Assembly: GCF_001746755.1 (NCBI RefSeq)
Contig: NZ_MCGG01000068.1
Span: forward strand, 1 to 33,393
Direction: 5' to 3'
Length of the DNA stretch: 33,393 nucleotides
DNA from: Magnetovibrio blakemorei
GTDB taxonomy: Bacteria; Pseudomonadota; Alphaproteobacteria; Rhodospirillales; Magnetovibrionaceae
Shown piece after piece: positions 1 to 8,386 of this stretch (its first letter is position 1; each line of letters begins with the position of its first letter). The notes beneath the pieces were generated by a model. That model was not told the origin of the DNA and made no database searches. It worked only from the letters and a program-made list of their open reading frames with translations. The position numbers were made by a program, and so were the translations under genes.

Positions 1-386
1 TCTGCGTCACGCGATTTTGTTGCTTCGAGAATCGCTTTGAGGACCTTCTCCACAGCGTTCAGGTCCTTGCCTGCCACGATGGTCGGCTTGTCCTTTACGG
101 CGACGGTCTGACTGCCGTACTTCATTGTGAGGTTATAGATCACGCCTTTGCCGGTGTCCTCGGTCCACCACCATGGGCGGACACGCACCTCAATGTCTTT
201 TTTCACACGACGACCACCTTCCTCCCGGTAGCGTGTTTTTTTCACCTTAAAGCCATCACCCTTCTTTTCTGCGACAATCGCTTGAAGTTGGGTTTCCACA
301 GATTCTTCGAAAATATCCATGCAAGGACGCTGGCGAAGTTCAATCGCTGTCGGGCGTGCTGTGTTTGAAAAATTTAAATTGAGCAT
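1..386 (-). CDS. DUF6641-like hypothetical protein, C-terminus cut by window edge
   Basis: Reading leftward from the ATG at 386, the frame stays open to the edge, giving about 128 residues. The start is chosen because AGAAAGGA lies 9 nt upstream; an in-frame ATG at 395 is too close to that site. The protein begins MLNLNFSNTARPTA, has a charged middle (KKTRYREEGGRRVKKDIEVRVRP) broken by a WWW triplet, and then a segment with YNLTMKYGSQTVAVKD. The order 'short hydrophobic start, basic stretch, VRPWWW, MKYG' matches what I remember of DUF6641, a family of unknown function common in proteobacterial prophages and integrative elements. That assignment is from memory. It is followed on the same strand by other mobile-element genes, which fits. 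No function is known. Confidence 0.65.
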   Translation of the reverse strand, partial: MLNLNFSNTARPTAIELRQRPCMDIFEESVETQLQAIVAEKKGDGFKVKKTRYREEGGRRVKKDIEVRVRPWWWTEDTGKGVIYNLTMKYGSQTVAVKDKPTIVAGKDLNAVEKVLKAILEATKSRDA

Positions 387-481
387 GATGTTCATTCCTT
401 TCTCGTTACCATAAAGGGTAGCCGGGAATGAAATATCGTCAATACTTACGGCGAAAAAATAACAGAAATTGCATCATGATT

Positions 482-778
482 TCATGCTGAACCGAATAAG
501 TTCAATTTGCGTTCAACCTGTGTGGTGAAGTCTTGGAGGACCTCTTTTATATTTGGTGCCGTGACCTGTCCGTGCAACGAATCAAGACCTTCCCGTAGGG
601 TCTCCCATGATTCTCTGGATGGGGAATGTCCATTGTATTCCAGCGTGTTCATATATGAGCGGGAGCGACCTAGATATATCCTGCTATAGTCAGCCCGATT
701 ACGTATAATTCTATGTAATCTCAGAAACTCAAAAATCCGCTCATGCAAAGGCAAGTGCGTCAGTTCAAAAAGTCTCAT
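482..778 (-). CDS. Small DUF6626-like protein
   Basis: 98 residues starting MRLFELTHLP. I choose the ATG at 778 because AAGGAG stands 6 nt upstream; the longer frame to 817 would place that ribosome site inside the gene. The core reads IFEFLRLHRIIRNRADYSRIYLGRSRSYM, then a GHSPS turn and a leucine-rich helix. The pattern of an N-terminal helix, 'xxYS..(L)GRs.SYm', a small-residue turn and a further helix resembles DUF6626 and looks like a helix-turn-helix fold. The gene at 23,601 has the same pattern, so the two are probably distant paralogues at opposite ends of the island. It sits between a DUF6641-like gene and a recombinase remnant, all on the minus strand. A DNA-binding role is inference only. 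Confidence 0.6.
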   Translation of the reverse strand: MRLFELTHLPLHERIFEFLRLHRIIRNRADYSRIYLGRSRSYMNTLEYNGHSPSRESWETLREGLDSLHGQVTAPNIKEVLQDFTTQVERKLNLFGSA

Positions 779-869
779 GATGGTCTCCTTTTTCCAATTC
801 ATAAGACTATTTATCATTGATGAAGCACAGTGAAGTTATACGGTGTATAAATAGAGCCATGACGGATGA

Positions 870-1223
870 TCAGATCACATATGTAGCGGACGACGTATCC
901 ATATTTTGTTGATGGAGATAGAGGTGAATGTCCTGCTCACGAATCTTATCAAGGAATTTTATTAAATCGTAAAGGCTGTGTGCGAGGTGATTGATTGTCC
1001 ACGTAGCCACCAAGTCGATTTCATTGCGTGCGATTGCCTTTAACAGTTGACCATGTGCGGGGCGTTTATCACGCCCCTTTGCACCAGCCATTCCTTCATC
1101 GATGAAAATATTGGTAATTCGCCATCCCAATTGGTCACCAACTTCACGAAGTTCATGTATTTGGTCTGCGACGGATTGTTGGTCAGCCGACACTCTGGCG
1201 TATATTGCAACTCGATCACTCAT
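870..1223 (-). pseudogene. Truncated, probably inactive serine recombinase (resolvase domain)
   Basis: 117 residues from the ATG at 1223 (MSDRVAIYARVSADQQS). The N-terminal resolvase signature YARVS with nucleophile Ser12 and Arg10 is intact, and a shortened DxG-type motif follows near residues 42-50. In active enzymes the next motif reads about D-R-L-G/A-R-S; here it is NHLAHS, so both catalytic arginines (gamma-delta resolvase Arg68 and Arg71) are His79 and His82. Both changes are consistent with single G-to-A transitions (CGC to CAC). The reading frame stops after the DTSSA segment, so the long E-helix and the DNA-binding helix-turn-helix are missing. I read it as a decayed invertase or resolvase. 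A frame-shifted tail beyond 870 is not evident. Alternatively it is a domesticated DNA-binding fragment, which I think less likely. Confidence 0.75.
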
Positions 1224-1238
1224 GGCTAATTCGAAGCT

Positions 1239-1254
1239 CCCTATTAGAATAGGG
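1239..1254. promoter_or_regulatory. 16-bp palindrome, possible operator
   Basis: CCCTATTAGAATAGGG has perfect 7-bp arms and a 2-nt centre. It lies 15 nt upstream of the recombinase remnant and in the divergent interval before the HipA-like gene at 1,348, a typical place for a repressor site. The flanking AT-rich DNA contains promoter-like hexamers but none I would call. The binding protein is unknown; the HipA-like protein has no visible DNA-binding partner of HipB type nearby. Confidence 0.35.
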
Positions 1255-1347
1255 TATACTTGTTTCAAAATCTGTGAAGACTTTTGGAACAATTTATTTA
1301 CAGTAGGCTATAGTTCATCAGAGTAAGAGACCTGGGAAAACGCCATA

Positions 1348-2172
1348 ATGCTAAGATGCGGTGCAACATGGAAACCGTCCGAAATAAAACGGGTTATCGA
1401 CACGTTTCCAAGCAGTACTCGTGTTGTTCAGGTTGTTACCGACGACGGGATCGGTTTTCTGAAAGGAATGGGCAACCCTCAGGGCAATCAGTCTTTAGCA
1501 TGTGAACTCGTCGGCAGTGAGTTGGCTGCTTGGTTTGGGCTTGATACGCTTGAGTTTTCCCTAATACAGGTCTCAGCAGAAGATATTCTGCCATTGCATG
1601 GGGAGGGACGTAACGTCGAACCCGGACTCGCTTTTATAAGCAAATATATTGAAGGCGGAACATGGGACGGTGGCGATGTGTATCTCAGTAAGATGATATT
1701 GCCTGAAAATGTGTCTAAACTTGTTATTTTCGACACTTGGATCATGAATGCAGATCGATATCCGCCGGAAGACAGCTTCATCCCAATTCCCGCCAACCGT
1801 GACAATATTCTTTTTGAGTGTCAAAAACGCAATAAATTCAAATTGATAGCCTATGATCATACCCATTGTTTCGTTGAGGGTGATATCTGGGAGGAGTTAG
1901 GAGACCCCAAGCTAATTTGTGATGAAAGGATTTATGGAGAATTTCCAGAATTTTCCCCTTATATTAAGCGTGAGGCGATTGTTTCTGCATTGAACAAGCT
2001 TCGTCAGCTTGACAGGAAGACGGTTCAACGGATAGTCACTACCGTTCCACGAGAATGGGGCATCACTGACCGTCTGGTTAACGAGTGGGTTGATTTAATT
2101 TACAAACGTTCAATTTTTGTAGCTGATACTATTGCTGCGAAGTTACTTACTCAGGGTGAGTTGGGCATATAG
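1348..2172 (+). CDS. HipA-like protein kinase
   Basis: 274 residues. Kinase features are visible: a nucleotide-binding-type lysine in FLKGMG (about Lys39), a helix GNQSLACELVGSELAAWFGL, the catalytic-loop-like FDTWIMNADR (about 128-137), NILF (about 153-156, the metal-binding Asn position) and AYDHTHCF (about 168-175). These match the HipA/PI4K-like kinase fold. The protein is shorter than HipA of E. coli (about 440 aa) and lacks its N-terminal subdomain. No HipB-like antitoxin adjoins it; instead a DUF3037 gene follows 12 nt downstream, a pairing I recall from other genomes. The upstream ribosome site is weak (GGGAAAACG). A toxin, a stress kinase or a defence effector are all possible; the substrate cannot be deduced. 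Its position beside BREX in a defence island is suggestive but not proof. Confidence 0.8.
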   Translation: MLRCGATWKPSEIKRVIDTFPSSTRVVQVVTDDGIGFLKGMGNPQGNQSLACELVGSELAAWFGLDTLEFSLIQVSAEDILPLHGEGRNVEPGLAFISKYIEGGTWDGGDVYLSKMILPENVSKLVIFDTWIMNADRYPPEDSFIPIPANRDNILFECQKRNKFKLIAYDHTHCFVEGDIWEELGDPKLICDERIYGEFPEFSPYIKREAIVSALNKLRQLDRKTVQRIVTTVPREWGITDRLVNEWVDLIYKRSIFVADTIAAKLLTQGELGI

Positions 2173-2184
2173 AGGAGAGAAAGG

Positions 2185-2985
2185 ATGAAAAAAGTGCAAG
2201 CATACTATTCGATTCTCCAATTTTGCCCAGAACCTGCACGTCTAGAGTATGTAAACGTTGGCATTTTCCTTTTCTGCCAAGATAAGCAGTATGTAGGTGT
2301 TAAGTTCTCAGAAACTCCTCGTCGGGTCGAAAAATTATATGGTCCTCAAAATCATGCTTTCTTTAATACGCTCAAAGATGCCTTCTCTGAACGCGTTCGA
2401 GTAGAGTTTTCTCAATTTCAAGAAAGGTCCCTGATTGAAAGATTTGCTTCAATGCGAGCCAACCAACTTCGCATGAGCAAACTTCTGCCAATGTCAGTTC
2501 TAGATCCTGATAAGGACCTCTCAGAGTTATTCTATGAATTGGTTGGTGTTGAAAAACCAAATAGCCGTCGTTCTTCGGTTCGGTCAAAACTGAAGAACAT
2601 TTTCAAGGATGCAGGTGTCCTTGATTTCTTGGATGAGCCTGAGCCTGTTTCCTTGCCAGAGTTTGGCATTGATGTTTCTGTGCCATTTGGCTACCAAAAT
2701 GGTTCTTATAATCTCATCGACCCTGTTCGTTTGGATCACGACGCCCCTGCTGACGCACTTAAAGAGGCTGGAAAAAGAGCTATTGAGGGAAAATGGCTTG
2801 AGGCTCATTTTTCTAATGAGCAAGCTAAGAAACGTCTGGTTGTTGTTGGTGACTTCGATAAACAACCTGACAATTTCTACAGAGCCGTGCTTGACTTAAT
2901 GTCAGAGCATAAAGTTTCTCTTCATAGGCTAGATGCATTAGATTCGCTGCTTACAGATATTAAGCAGCACATGCCCCATCACTAA
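2185..2985 (+). CDS. DUF3037 protein
   Basis: 266 residues, start supported by GAGGAGAGAAAGG just upstream. The opening YYSILQFCPEPARLEYVNVGIFLFC is the characteristic DUF3037 start ('YSIL.F.PdP.r.E.vNVGv.L'). A central charged region and a C-terminal segment KKRLVVVGDFDK follow. The family has no established function. The 12-nt gap to the HipA-like kinase gene indicates one transcript, so it is probably a partner or modulator of that kinase. The gene converges on the BREX operon end, with a weak terminator-like hairpin at its stop. No membrane segment or signal peptide is seen. Confidence 0.8.
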   Translation: MKKVQAYYSILQFCPEPARLEYVNVGIFLFCQDKQYVGVKFSETPRRVEKLYGPQNHAFFNTLKDAFSERVRVEFSQFQERSLIERFASMRANQLRMSKLLPMSVLDPDKDLSELFYELVGVEKPNSRRSSVRSKLKNIFKDAGVLDFLDEPEPVSLPEFGIDVSVPFGYQNGSYNLIDPVRLDHDAPADALKEAGKRAIEGKWLEAHFSNEQAKKRLVVVGDFDKQPDNFYRAVLDLMSEHKVSLHRLDALDSLLTDIKQHMPHH

Positions 2986-3006
2986 TCACTTCACAATGTG
3001 ATTTTC
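2984..3006 (+). terminator. Weak terminator-like hairpin after the DUF3037 gene
   Basis: The stem AATCAC / GTGATT (6 bp, 8-nt loop) starts within the stop codon and is followed by TTTTC. It is AT-rich and the T-run is short, so it is only a plausible intrinsic terminator between two convergent operons. Confidence 0.35.
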
Positions 3007-3050
3007 ATAAACCCGCGATACAGCAGGTAGATGGGTAATACCCCCGAAAA

Positions 3051-3689
3051 TTAGATGTCTTCATAAGTAGAATTTTCTCGTAACGTAAACGCAGGATCGG
3101 CGAGTTTCTCAAGTTTTGCGATCCGTTTATCAAGACTGTTAATATGGTCAGTCGCAAGAGCAATCGTTTTCTCAGCATCTAGTATTTTCTCCCGCCATAC
3201 CTCTTGTTCAGAACGATATTCTTGCATCTTGTTGTTATAAGCCGTAACGGGATCGTCCTTAATTCCCTCGATGTAGTGTTGATTGAGTGTATGGGGAGCA
3301 ACTTCACCATGTTTTTTTAGAAGTTTTTTTTCTTTCCTTTTACGGATTTTCTCATACTTTGGGTGGGTCTTAGCCCATTCTAATACACCTCCCTTGGAAG
3401 CTATCAACGATTCAAGAGGCACTTCAATCTCCTTGGGGATTGGAGGGATTTCGACTCCGATTAGGTCACACCTAACGACATCATGAAGATACAAAAAAAC
3501 CCGATCTGTTAAGGTGCATACCCGTTTTACTTTCTTCTTGGGTTTCTGCTTCTCATGTGGCTTAGATTTTACATCTACGGGCTTTCCCGTATAGGGCAAT
3601 TCTTCACCTGCTGACCATGCAACAGGCTCATGCCCATAACGCTTCATTTGAGCTTCTTTCCGAATTTTATCCCAATTCATCCGAGCCAT
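3051..3689 (-). CDS. Unrecognised basic coiled-coil protein, last cistron of the BREX operon
   Basis: 212 residues, starting MARMNWDKIRKEAQMKRYG. Three parts can be seen: an N-terminal basic region with a KPHEKQKPKKKVKR stretch (about 41-56), a central hydrophobic segment (RVFLYLHDVVRCDLIGVEIPP) and a C-terminal helix with heptad-like leucines and charges (about 150-200, a likely coiled coil). Lys and Arg are very frequent, so nucleic-acid binding is plausible. It starts 40 nt downstream of brxL on the same strand with no terminator between them, so it is probably co-transcribed with BREX. I recognise no family and it is not one of the six core BREX-1 proteins. It could be an accessory BREX factor or simply an island passenger. 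Codon use looks like its neighbours. Confidence 0.7.
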   Translation of the reverse strand: MARMNWDKIRKEAQMKRYGHEPVAWSAGEELPYTGKPVDVKSKPHEKQKPKKKVKRVCTLTDRVFLYLHDVVRCDLIGVEIPPIPKEIEVPLESLIASKGGVLEWAKTHPKYEKIRKRKEKKLLKKHGEVAPHTLNQHYIEGIKDDPVTAYNNKMQEYRSEQEVWREKILDAEKTIALATDHINSLDKRIAKLEKLADPAFTLRENSTYEDI

Positions 3690-3729
3690 TTATTTTTTCC
3701 ATATAAATCAACGTAGCGATTAATATTTC

Positions 3730-5784
3730 CTACTCAGCCCCCAATGCCTTAAACACAGCATCCACGGGGTCCGAGTAAAATGACGTTTGGAACTTCGCAA
3801 ATAGTTCACCGGGTACTGTCTGAATATCCCCCACTGATGCCATTGGGAGCAGGATACGCTTTCCACCAGAATCAAATGCCATCTGGAGGCATTCGGCTAA
3901 GTTCACGACTGGAACAATATTTCCTCCAAGGCTCATATCACCAAGAACGACGAGTTGTCCCTGTACTGATTTCTGGAGAACACCCGAGCAGAGGGCAACA
4001 AAGCTCGCCAGCGTCAACGCCTTGGCTGGACCAGTGTTGTGATGCTCAATCGTGTGCAGGTGAAAATCATGATCTCCCGCCTTGGCAGCAGCACTGACAC
4101 GGCTAACATTGGCTTTGAAATAATCAAAGGCGACCTTAACCGCTTCCTTCGCAGCACTATTTGAGCCAAGCCCAGATACATTCAATTTCCCTGAACCCGC
4201 CGTGGTCTGCGTTTCCATCCTGTATAGTCCAAGATGACCACTGCTGCCTGTGGCAATCGTGTGGAGGACCCCGGGGTTCATAGGACCCTCTGGAATCAAT
4301 TTGTCACCACCTTGCTCGGGAACTGTTACGAAGGTTTCATCCATCGTCTCCTGGTCGATATAGGAGAAGTGAACATCATAAAACTCCATTCCACCGATTT
4401 TCTTCAGTTGTTCCTTCACTCGGCGACGGGTTTCCAAGGCATAGGTCAGACAACGACGCACAGCCTCTTTATCAAATTCACCATGAGGGTAGAGAAGTTT
4501 TAACAGACCAGATACGGTCTTACGAACCGCAATGGTATCACGCTGGTTCAGGTTGTTCCCCAGCTTGAAATGTTTGTCAATGGCATCAGAGAAATTGCGT
4601 TTACGCATTTCCCGCATGAACTCTGCCAGATAATCCACGATCAAGCCGTACTGGTTCGTAAAGAATTCAGGACGCATCTTCGGAACTTCCCAGCCAGGAA
4701 TGTACCCGTGGAAACGGTCAAAAAATGCCGAATCGATCATTGCTTCAGGAAATGGAGCCAACAGGTGGCTTGTTTTCACGAGCGTATCTACGGACTGATT
4801 GATGTTGCCGACAAAGACCATACTGGCATCGGCTGCAATGGAATCTCGCCCGCGAGCAAATGAACCAGATGCCATGAAGTCCTTCATGATCTGGACGCCA
4901 TCTTTATCCTTGAAGGTAATCCCAGCGACTTCATCAAACGCCACTACATCCCACAAGCCAACCAACCCTACGGTACGGCTTCCGATATTGTAGAACAGGT
5001 TGGCGACTGTCGTCTGTCCACCTGAGATTAAAATGCTATTGGGGCTAATTTCCTTATAGATGTGACTTTTTCCAGTCCCACGAGGTCCGAGTTCACATAC
5101 ATTGTAATTGTTCTCCACGAATGGGATCATGCGAGCCAATAGATGCCACTTTGTGCGTTCATCTAGCGTTGATGGTTCCATGCCTGTTGAACGGGTCAAG
5201 ACATCTAGCCATTGATCTTCAGTAAATCCTTTACGACCCTCAAATAGGTCATCCATGTCCATGTTCGGCATCTGGATCGGTTTAAGCTCACTAATGAGGA
5301 ATGGTGATCCCTTCTGCCCCTCTTCGTAATAATACTGAATAGTGACGATGGACCAGATGCCACCTGCGAGCAGCTTTTCAAAGCTCTTTACCGTGCCAGT
5401 CGGAACCTCAACCCCTTTGGTGCCGAGGTTGGACAAGGTGGCTTCATATAGGTCCCGCTTTTCGTTCAGCTTTACCGTCACCTTATCTATAACTTTATAG
5501 CTGCCCCGCTCTTTGATCTTCGATTTCACCTTTTCGGCTTCATCGGGACGTACATAGTTCTCAGCCAGTATCTGTTTGACCGTCTGTAGACCTTCTTGGA
5601 TGATCGCTTCATCATCGGACGCACAGTACATTCCAAGGAGATATTCGAGAACATAGACGGGAACGTTTGCCCCTTCTTTGACCAGCTTGGTGAGGTCTTT
5701 GCGAACGACACGTCCAGCAAAGTGTTGGTTTAGAAGGCTGTCTAGCCCCGGATCAATGGATGAGGTTTGTGCATCAGAAGTCAT
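3730..5784 (-). CDS. brxL: BREX type 1 protein BrxL (Lon-like AAA+ protein)
   Basis: About 684 residues from the ATG at 5784 (MTSDAQTSS). This start overlaps the pglZ stop by 11 nt; a frame extension to 5802 is possible but less likely. Domains in order are an N-terminal DNA-binding-type region, an AAA+ ATPase with Walker A GPRGTGKSH (about residue 236) and Walker B VVAFDEVAG (about 283), and a C-terminal Lon-protease-like domain. In that last domain GPAKAL stands where Lon has GPSAG and VNLAECL where Lon has GGLKEK. By this by-eye alignment the Ser-Lys dyad is Ala-Ala, so peptidase activity is unlikely. BrxL is known to form DNA-encircling rings and is needed for BREX-1 phage exclusion. It ends the core operon. 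Confidence 0.95.
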   Translation of the reverse strand: MTSDAQTSSIDPGLDSLLNQHFAGRVVRKDLTKLVKEGANVPVYVLEYLLGMYCASDDEAIIQEGLQTVKQILAENYVRPDEAEKVKSKIKERGSYKVIDKVTVKLNEKRDLYEATLSNLGTKGVEVPTGTVKSFEKLLAGGIWSIVTIQYYYEEGQKGSPFLISELKPIQMPNMDMDDLFEGRKGFTEDQWLDVLTRSTGMEPSTLDERTKWHLLARMIPFVENNYNVCELGPRGTGKSHIYKEISPNSILISGGQTTVANLFYNIGSRTVGLVGLWDVVAFDEVAGITFKDKDGVQIMKDFMASGSFARGRDSIAADASMVFVGNINQSVDTLVKTSHLLAPFPEAMIDSAFFDRFHGYIPGWEVPKMRPEFFTNQYGLIVDYLAEFMREMRKRNFSDAIDKHFKLGNNLNQRDTIAVRKTVSGLLKLLYPHGEFDKEAVRRCLTYALETRRRVKEQLKKIGGMEFYDVHFSYIDQETMDETFVTVPEQGGDKLIPEGPMNPGVLHTIATGSSGHLGLYRMETQTTAGSGKLNVSGLGSNSAAKEAVKVAFDYFKANVSRVSAAAKAGDHDFHLHTIEHHNTGPAKALTLASFVALCSGVLQKSVQGQLVVLGDMSLGGNIVPVVNLAECLQMAFDSGGKRILLPMASVGDIQTVPGELFAKFQTSFYSDPVDAVFKALGAE

Positions 5785-8386
5785 TGGTAAACGCCAGATC
5801 AATGGTTACATCGATGCGAGACTCTTCAATCTTAGTCTCAGCATTGCGGAGGACGAGTTGGTATGGGGTCGATTTGTTGTAATCTCCCCCCTTGAGAGCA
5901 AGGCTAACCCATTTGGTTCGTTCATCCATATCGTTGGATGTGCTTTCAAAGCTCACTACCTCGATATTGGTTATGGGTTCGTCGCCATCATAAATCGCTA
6001 CTTGGAGTGTTACAGGTTTTACCCGGTTGCTCACAGATTCAGTCTGAATAAGTTTAAAACGGTGACGGTTCGTGGTGATCTTGTAGGGACCGTTCAGGAC
6101 ACTAATGGGGGCGTATTTGATCTTCGTCTTATCCTTGCCCTTACCCTTGATCTGTCGCACTACAATGACGGGGACTACGATTTCCTGAGGCATGGCACCA
6201 CCATGGACGAAGCGAGACCCACTGACAAAATGGAACCTGTTTGCACCCTTTGGTATCCAGAATTCCATATCACCTTCTGCACCAGCGGTAATTTTTGTGC
6301 TGCCGTGCCAAACCGTTTCTTTTTTCGGCAATGATTGTCCGAGGAGATATCGTTTCTTCGCCTTGGCGTTTGCGGGTTTATCCCCGAGGCTACTTTTGTC
6401 GGTCAGTGTAGGTTTGCTCTCTTGAAATAAGAACCCGTGATCAGCCGTGACCACCACGTGTGTCGCACTCAGGCTATTGACGAGCATTTGTGTAAGATCA
6501 CCAAGCTCGTTGATCGTTTTGCGAACAGCGTCGAAGGTACCGTCTTCCGTGGATGCTGAATCCCCAACCGCATCGATGACGTTGTGATAAATGTAAATGA
6601 CATTCCACTGTTTGACAAAAGCACGACCATCTTCCTTCTTCATTTCCATCAGATCATTGGCACGGATAGCTATACCCTCTACGGCACCAAGGATTGCAGC
6701 ACGGTTATCCAATGATGCTGTGGGGAGACCGTCTACCAACACAGCATCGGTATTTTTGTAAGAAAGCGTGTTGTGGGGGAGCAATGCCGCCATGCCCAAA
6801 GTGGTATATGAGGGCAAAACGCCTAGCTGAGATTCCAGCTTTGCTTCCATGCGGTACTTGCCATTCAAATGATCGGTCAGTTCCTGAGCGGCTTCATAGC
6901 GGAATGCATCACTTATGATGACGAAGACCTTCCGCCTATCAGCCTGATTGAGAACAGGTTGAACATGACGCTTGAAGAAGCGTTGTTGATTGGAAATGCC
7001 ATCAACCTTCCACGCCGACAGCAAGGCTGATGGACCATTGTGTTCTAGGTGCTTACCCCAAGCCAGTGCAAGATTCGTGATGTACCAGTTCCCGTAAAAA
7101 TCCTCGACCTTGGCACGTAGGCTCTTCAGCACATCCCAGTGCTTAGCCTCCGCATAGTCTGCGAATTCACAAAAGTGACGATATAATTGGTCAAAGCGGA
7201 AGAGGCTACCAGTATAGGCGTCATAAAGCTCTTTGGCAGTGCTGTGGTTCAGTCCAGCTTTATACAGGTTGCCAAGGGAGAAGAGATCAGCCGCTGCCAT
7301 AACAGCATTGTAGACCGCATGCAGAGCAGATCGTGGAATGTCCTCACTTGAGGGCTGTGATCCCGATGCCCAATATCCATCTTGGCGTCGCAGTGCAATC
7401 TCTCTAATATTTTCGACGTTTACAGTATCGGGGTTATCCTCCACTCGCCCACGAAGGCTACTGGCGATACGCTTTTCCACCCCTAGGAATGTCATAACGT
7501 CGATGAGTTGCTCAATCTCATAATTCACAATGTGGTCATCGAGTTTAATAATCTCAGAAACCGCTTCGGATAGGACATCATAGCTATTGCTCTTGGTGCT
7601 GCTGTCCCGCCATTGAGCCATACAAACCACGGCATTAGATTGATGCTTCTGCGGGAGCATCAAATTCTGTAATGATGTTGGGATATCTGCGTTCAACTTG
7701 CTGGCAAAATCAGTCAGCATTAATCGAATGAGCAGATTGCGAAGAGATGGGGTTTCTTCCGAATATCCGAAGGTCCTATCCGCCATTTCCCAGAATGGGT
7801 TGGCTAATCCATATTTGTCGATATCATCCCAGATGCTCGGTTTTTCATCAATATCACCGCCATGCTCCTCAGCTAATGCGTGGAGTAATGTCCTTGTAAT
7901 GTTGAAAAACTCAGGCTGCTCTGCCTTCACGATGACCGATAATATCTTTCGATCAATATCATCGGCATTGTCGTAAGGGGCAATCAACTTAGCAGTACGG
8001 CTGAGACGGTCCTTACTGCGAAGAAATGCCATTCGTTGAGCGATATGATCACACAATGACTGCTGTTGCAGTCCAAGTTGATCCAAAACGATGGATGCAC
8101 GGTCAGCACGGAACGTACGGCTATAGAGCCGCATGTCGAGGAGCCAGTCTTGATCGGGATCGGGTTGATGAGTAGGGGAATATACAAGGAACCGAGCTTT
8201 CGGATTTTCCCGTTCCATAACCACCTTGGCTTCCAAGGCACCCATTTGATCTAACCGCAACAATGTCACGTCAGAAATTTCAGGTAGAGAGTCCTCAAAC
8301 TCCCGCTGTGGGTCATTCCAAAACACAATACGAGAGCCTTCCTCGTAAAGTCGTGTCAGTCCAGTGATGATTTGTTGTTCATCCAT
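5774..8386 (-). CDS. pglZ: BREX type 1 protein PglZ (alkaline-phosphatase superfamily)
   Basis: 870 residues from the ATG at 8386, whose A is shared with the pglX stop (TGATG), so translation is coupled. The N-terminal half is helical. The PglZ domain follows with the metal-site-type motifs VIISDAFRYEAAQEL (about 490) and VVTADHGFLFQ (about 645), as in the alkaline phosphatase/sulfatase superfamily. The C-terminal part is a beta-rich region of the kind seen in BREX-1 PglZ. Length is typical for the family. PglZ is a core BREX component, defining the system together with BrxC, and acts with PglX and BrxB in self/non-self marking and phage exclusion. Its exact enzymatic role is not settled. No frame breaks are seen. 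Confidence 0.95.
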   Translation of the reverse strand: MDEQQIITGLTRLYEEGSRIVFWNDPQREFEDSLPEISDVTLLRLDQMGALEAKVVMERENPKARFLVYSPTHQPDPDQDWLLDMRLYSRTFRADRASIVLDQLGLQQQSLCDHIAQRMAFLRSKDRLSRTAKLIAPYDNADDIDRKILSVIVKAEQPEFFNITRTLLHALAEEHGGDIDEKPSIWDDIDKYGLANPFWEMADRTFGYSEETPSLRNLLIRLMLTDFASKLNADIPTSLQNLMLPQKHQSNAVVCMAQWRDSSTKSNSYDVLSEAVSEIIKLDDHIVNYEIEQLIDVMTFLGVEKRIASSLRGRVEDNPDTVNVENIREIALRRQDGYWASGSQPSSEDIPRSALHAVYNAVMAAADLFSLGNLYKAGLNHSTAKELYDAYTGSLFRFDQLYRHFCEFADYAEAKHWDVLKSLRAKVEDFYGNWYITNLALAWGKHLEHNGPSALLSAWKVDGISNQQRFFKRHVQPVLNQADRRKVFVIISDAFRYEAAQELTDHLNGKYRMEAKLESQLGVLPSYTTLGMAALLPHNTLSYKNTDAVLVDGLPTASLDNRAAILGAVEGIAIRANDLMEMKKEDGRAFVKQWNVIYIYHNVIDAVGDSASTEDGTFDAVRKTINELGDLTQMLVNSLSATHVVVTADHGFLFQESKPTLTDKSSLGDKPANAKAKKRYLLGQSLPKKETVWHGSTKITAGAEGDMEFWIPKGANRFHFVSGSRFVHGGAMPQEIVVPVIVVRQIKGKGKDKTKIKYAPISVLNGPYKITTNRHRFKLIQTESVSNRVKPVTLQVAIYDGDEPITNIEVVSFESTSNDMDERTKWVSLALKGGDYNKSTPYQLVLRNAETKIEESRIDVTIDLAFTNDF

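Noticed and set aside
1348-2172. Classical HipAB toxin-antitoxin
   Set aside because: No HipB-like helix-turn-helix gene is adjacent, and the kinase lacks the HipA N-terminal subdomain; the partner gene is DUF3037.
5678-6334. 218-aa plus-strand reading frame
   Set aside because: Antisense to the brxL/pglZ junction, where both minus-strand proteins are recognisable core BREX proteins.
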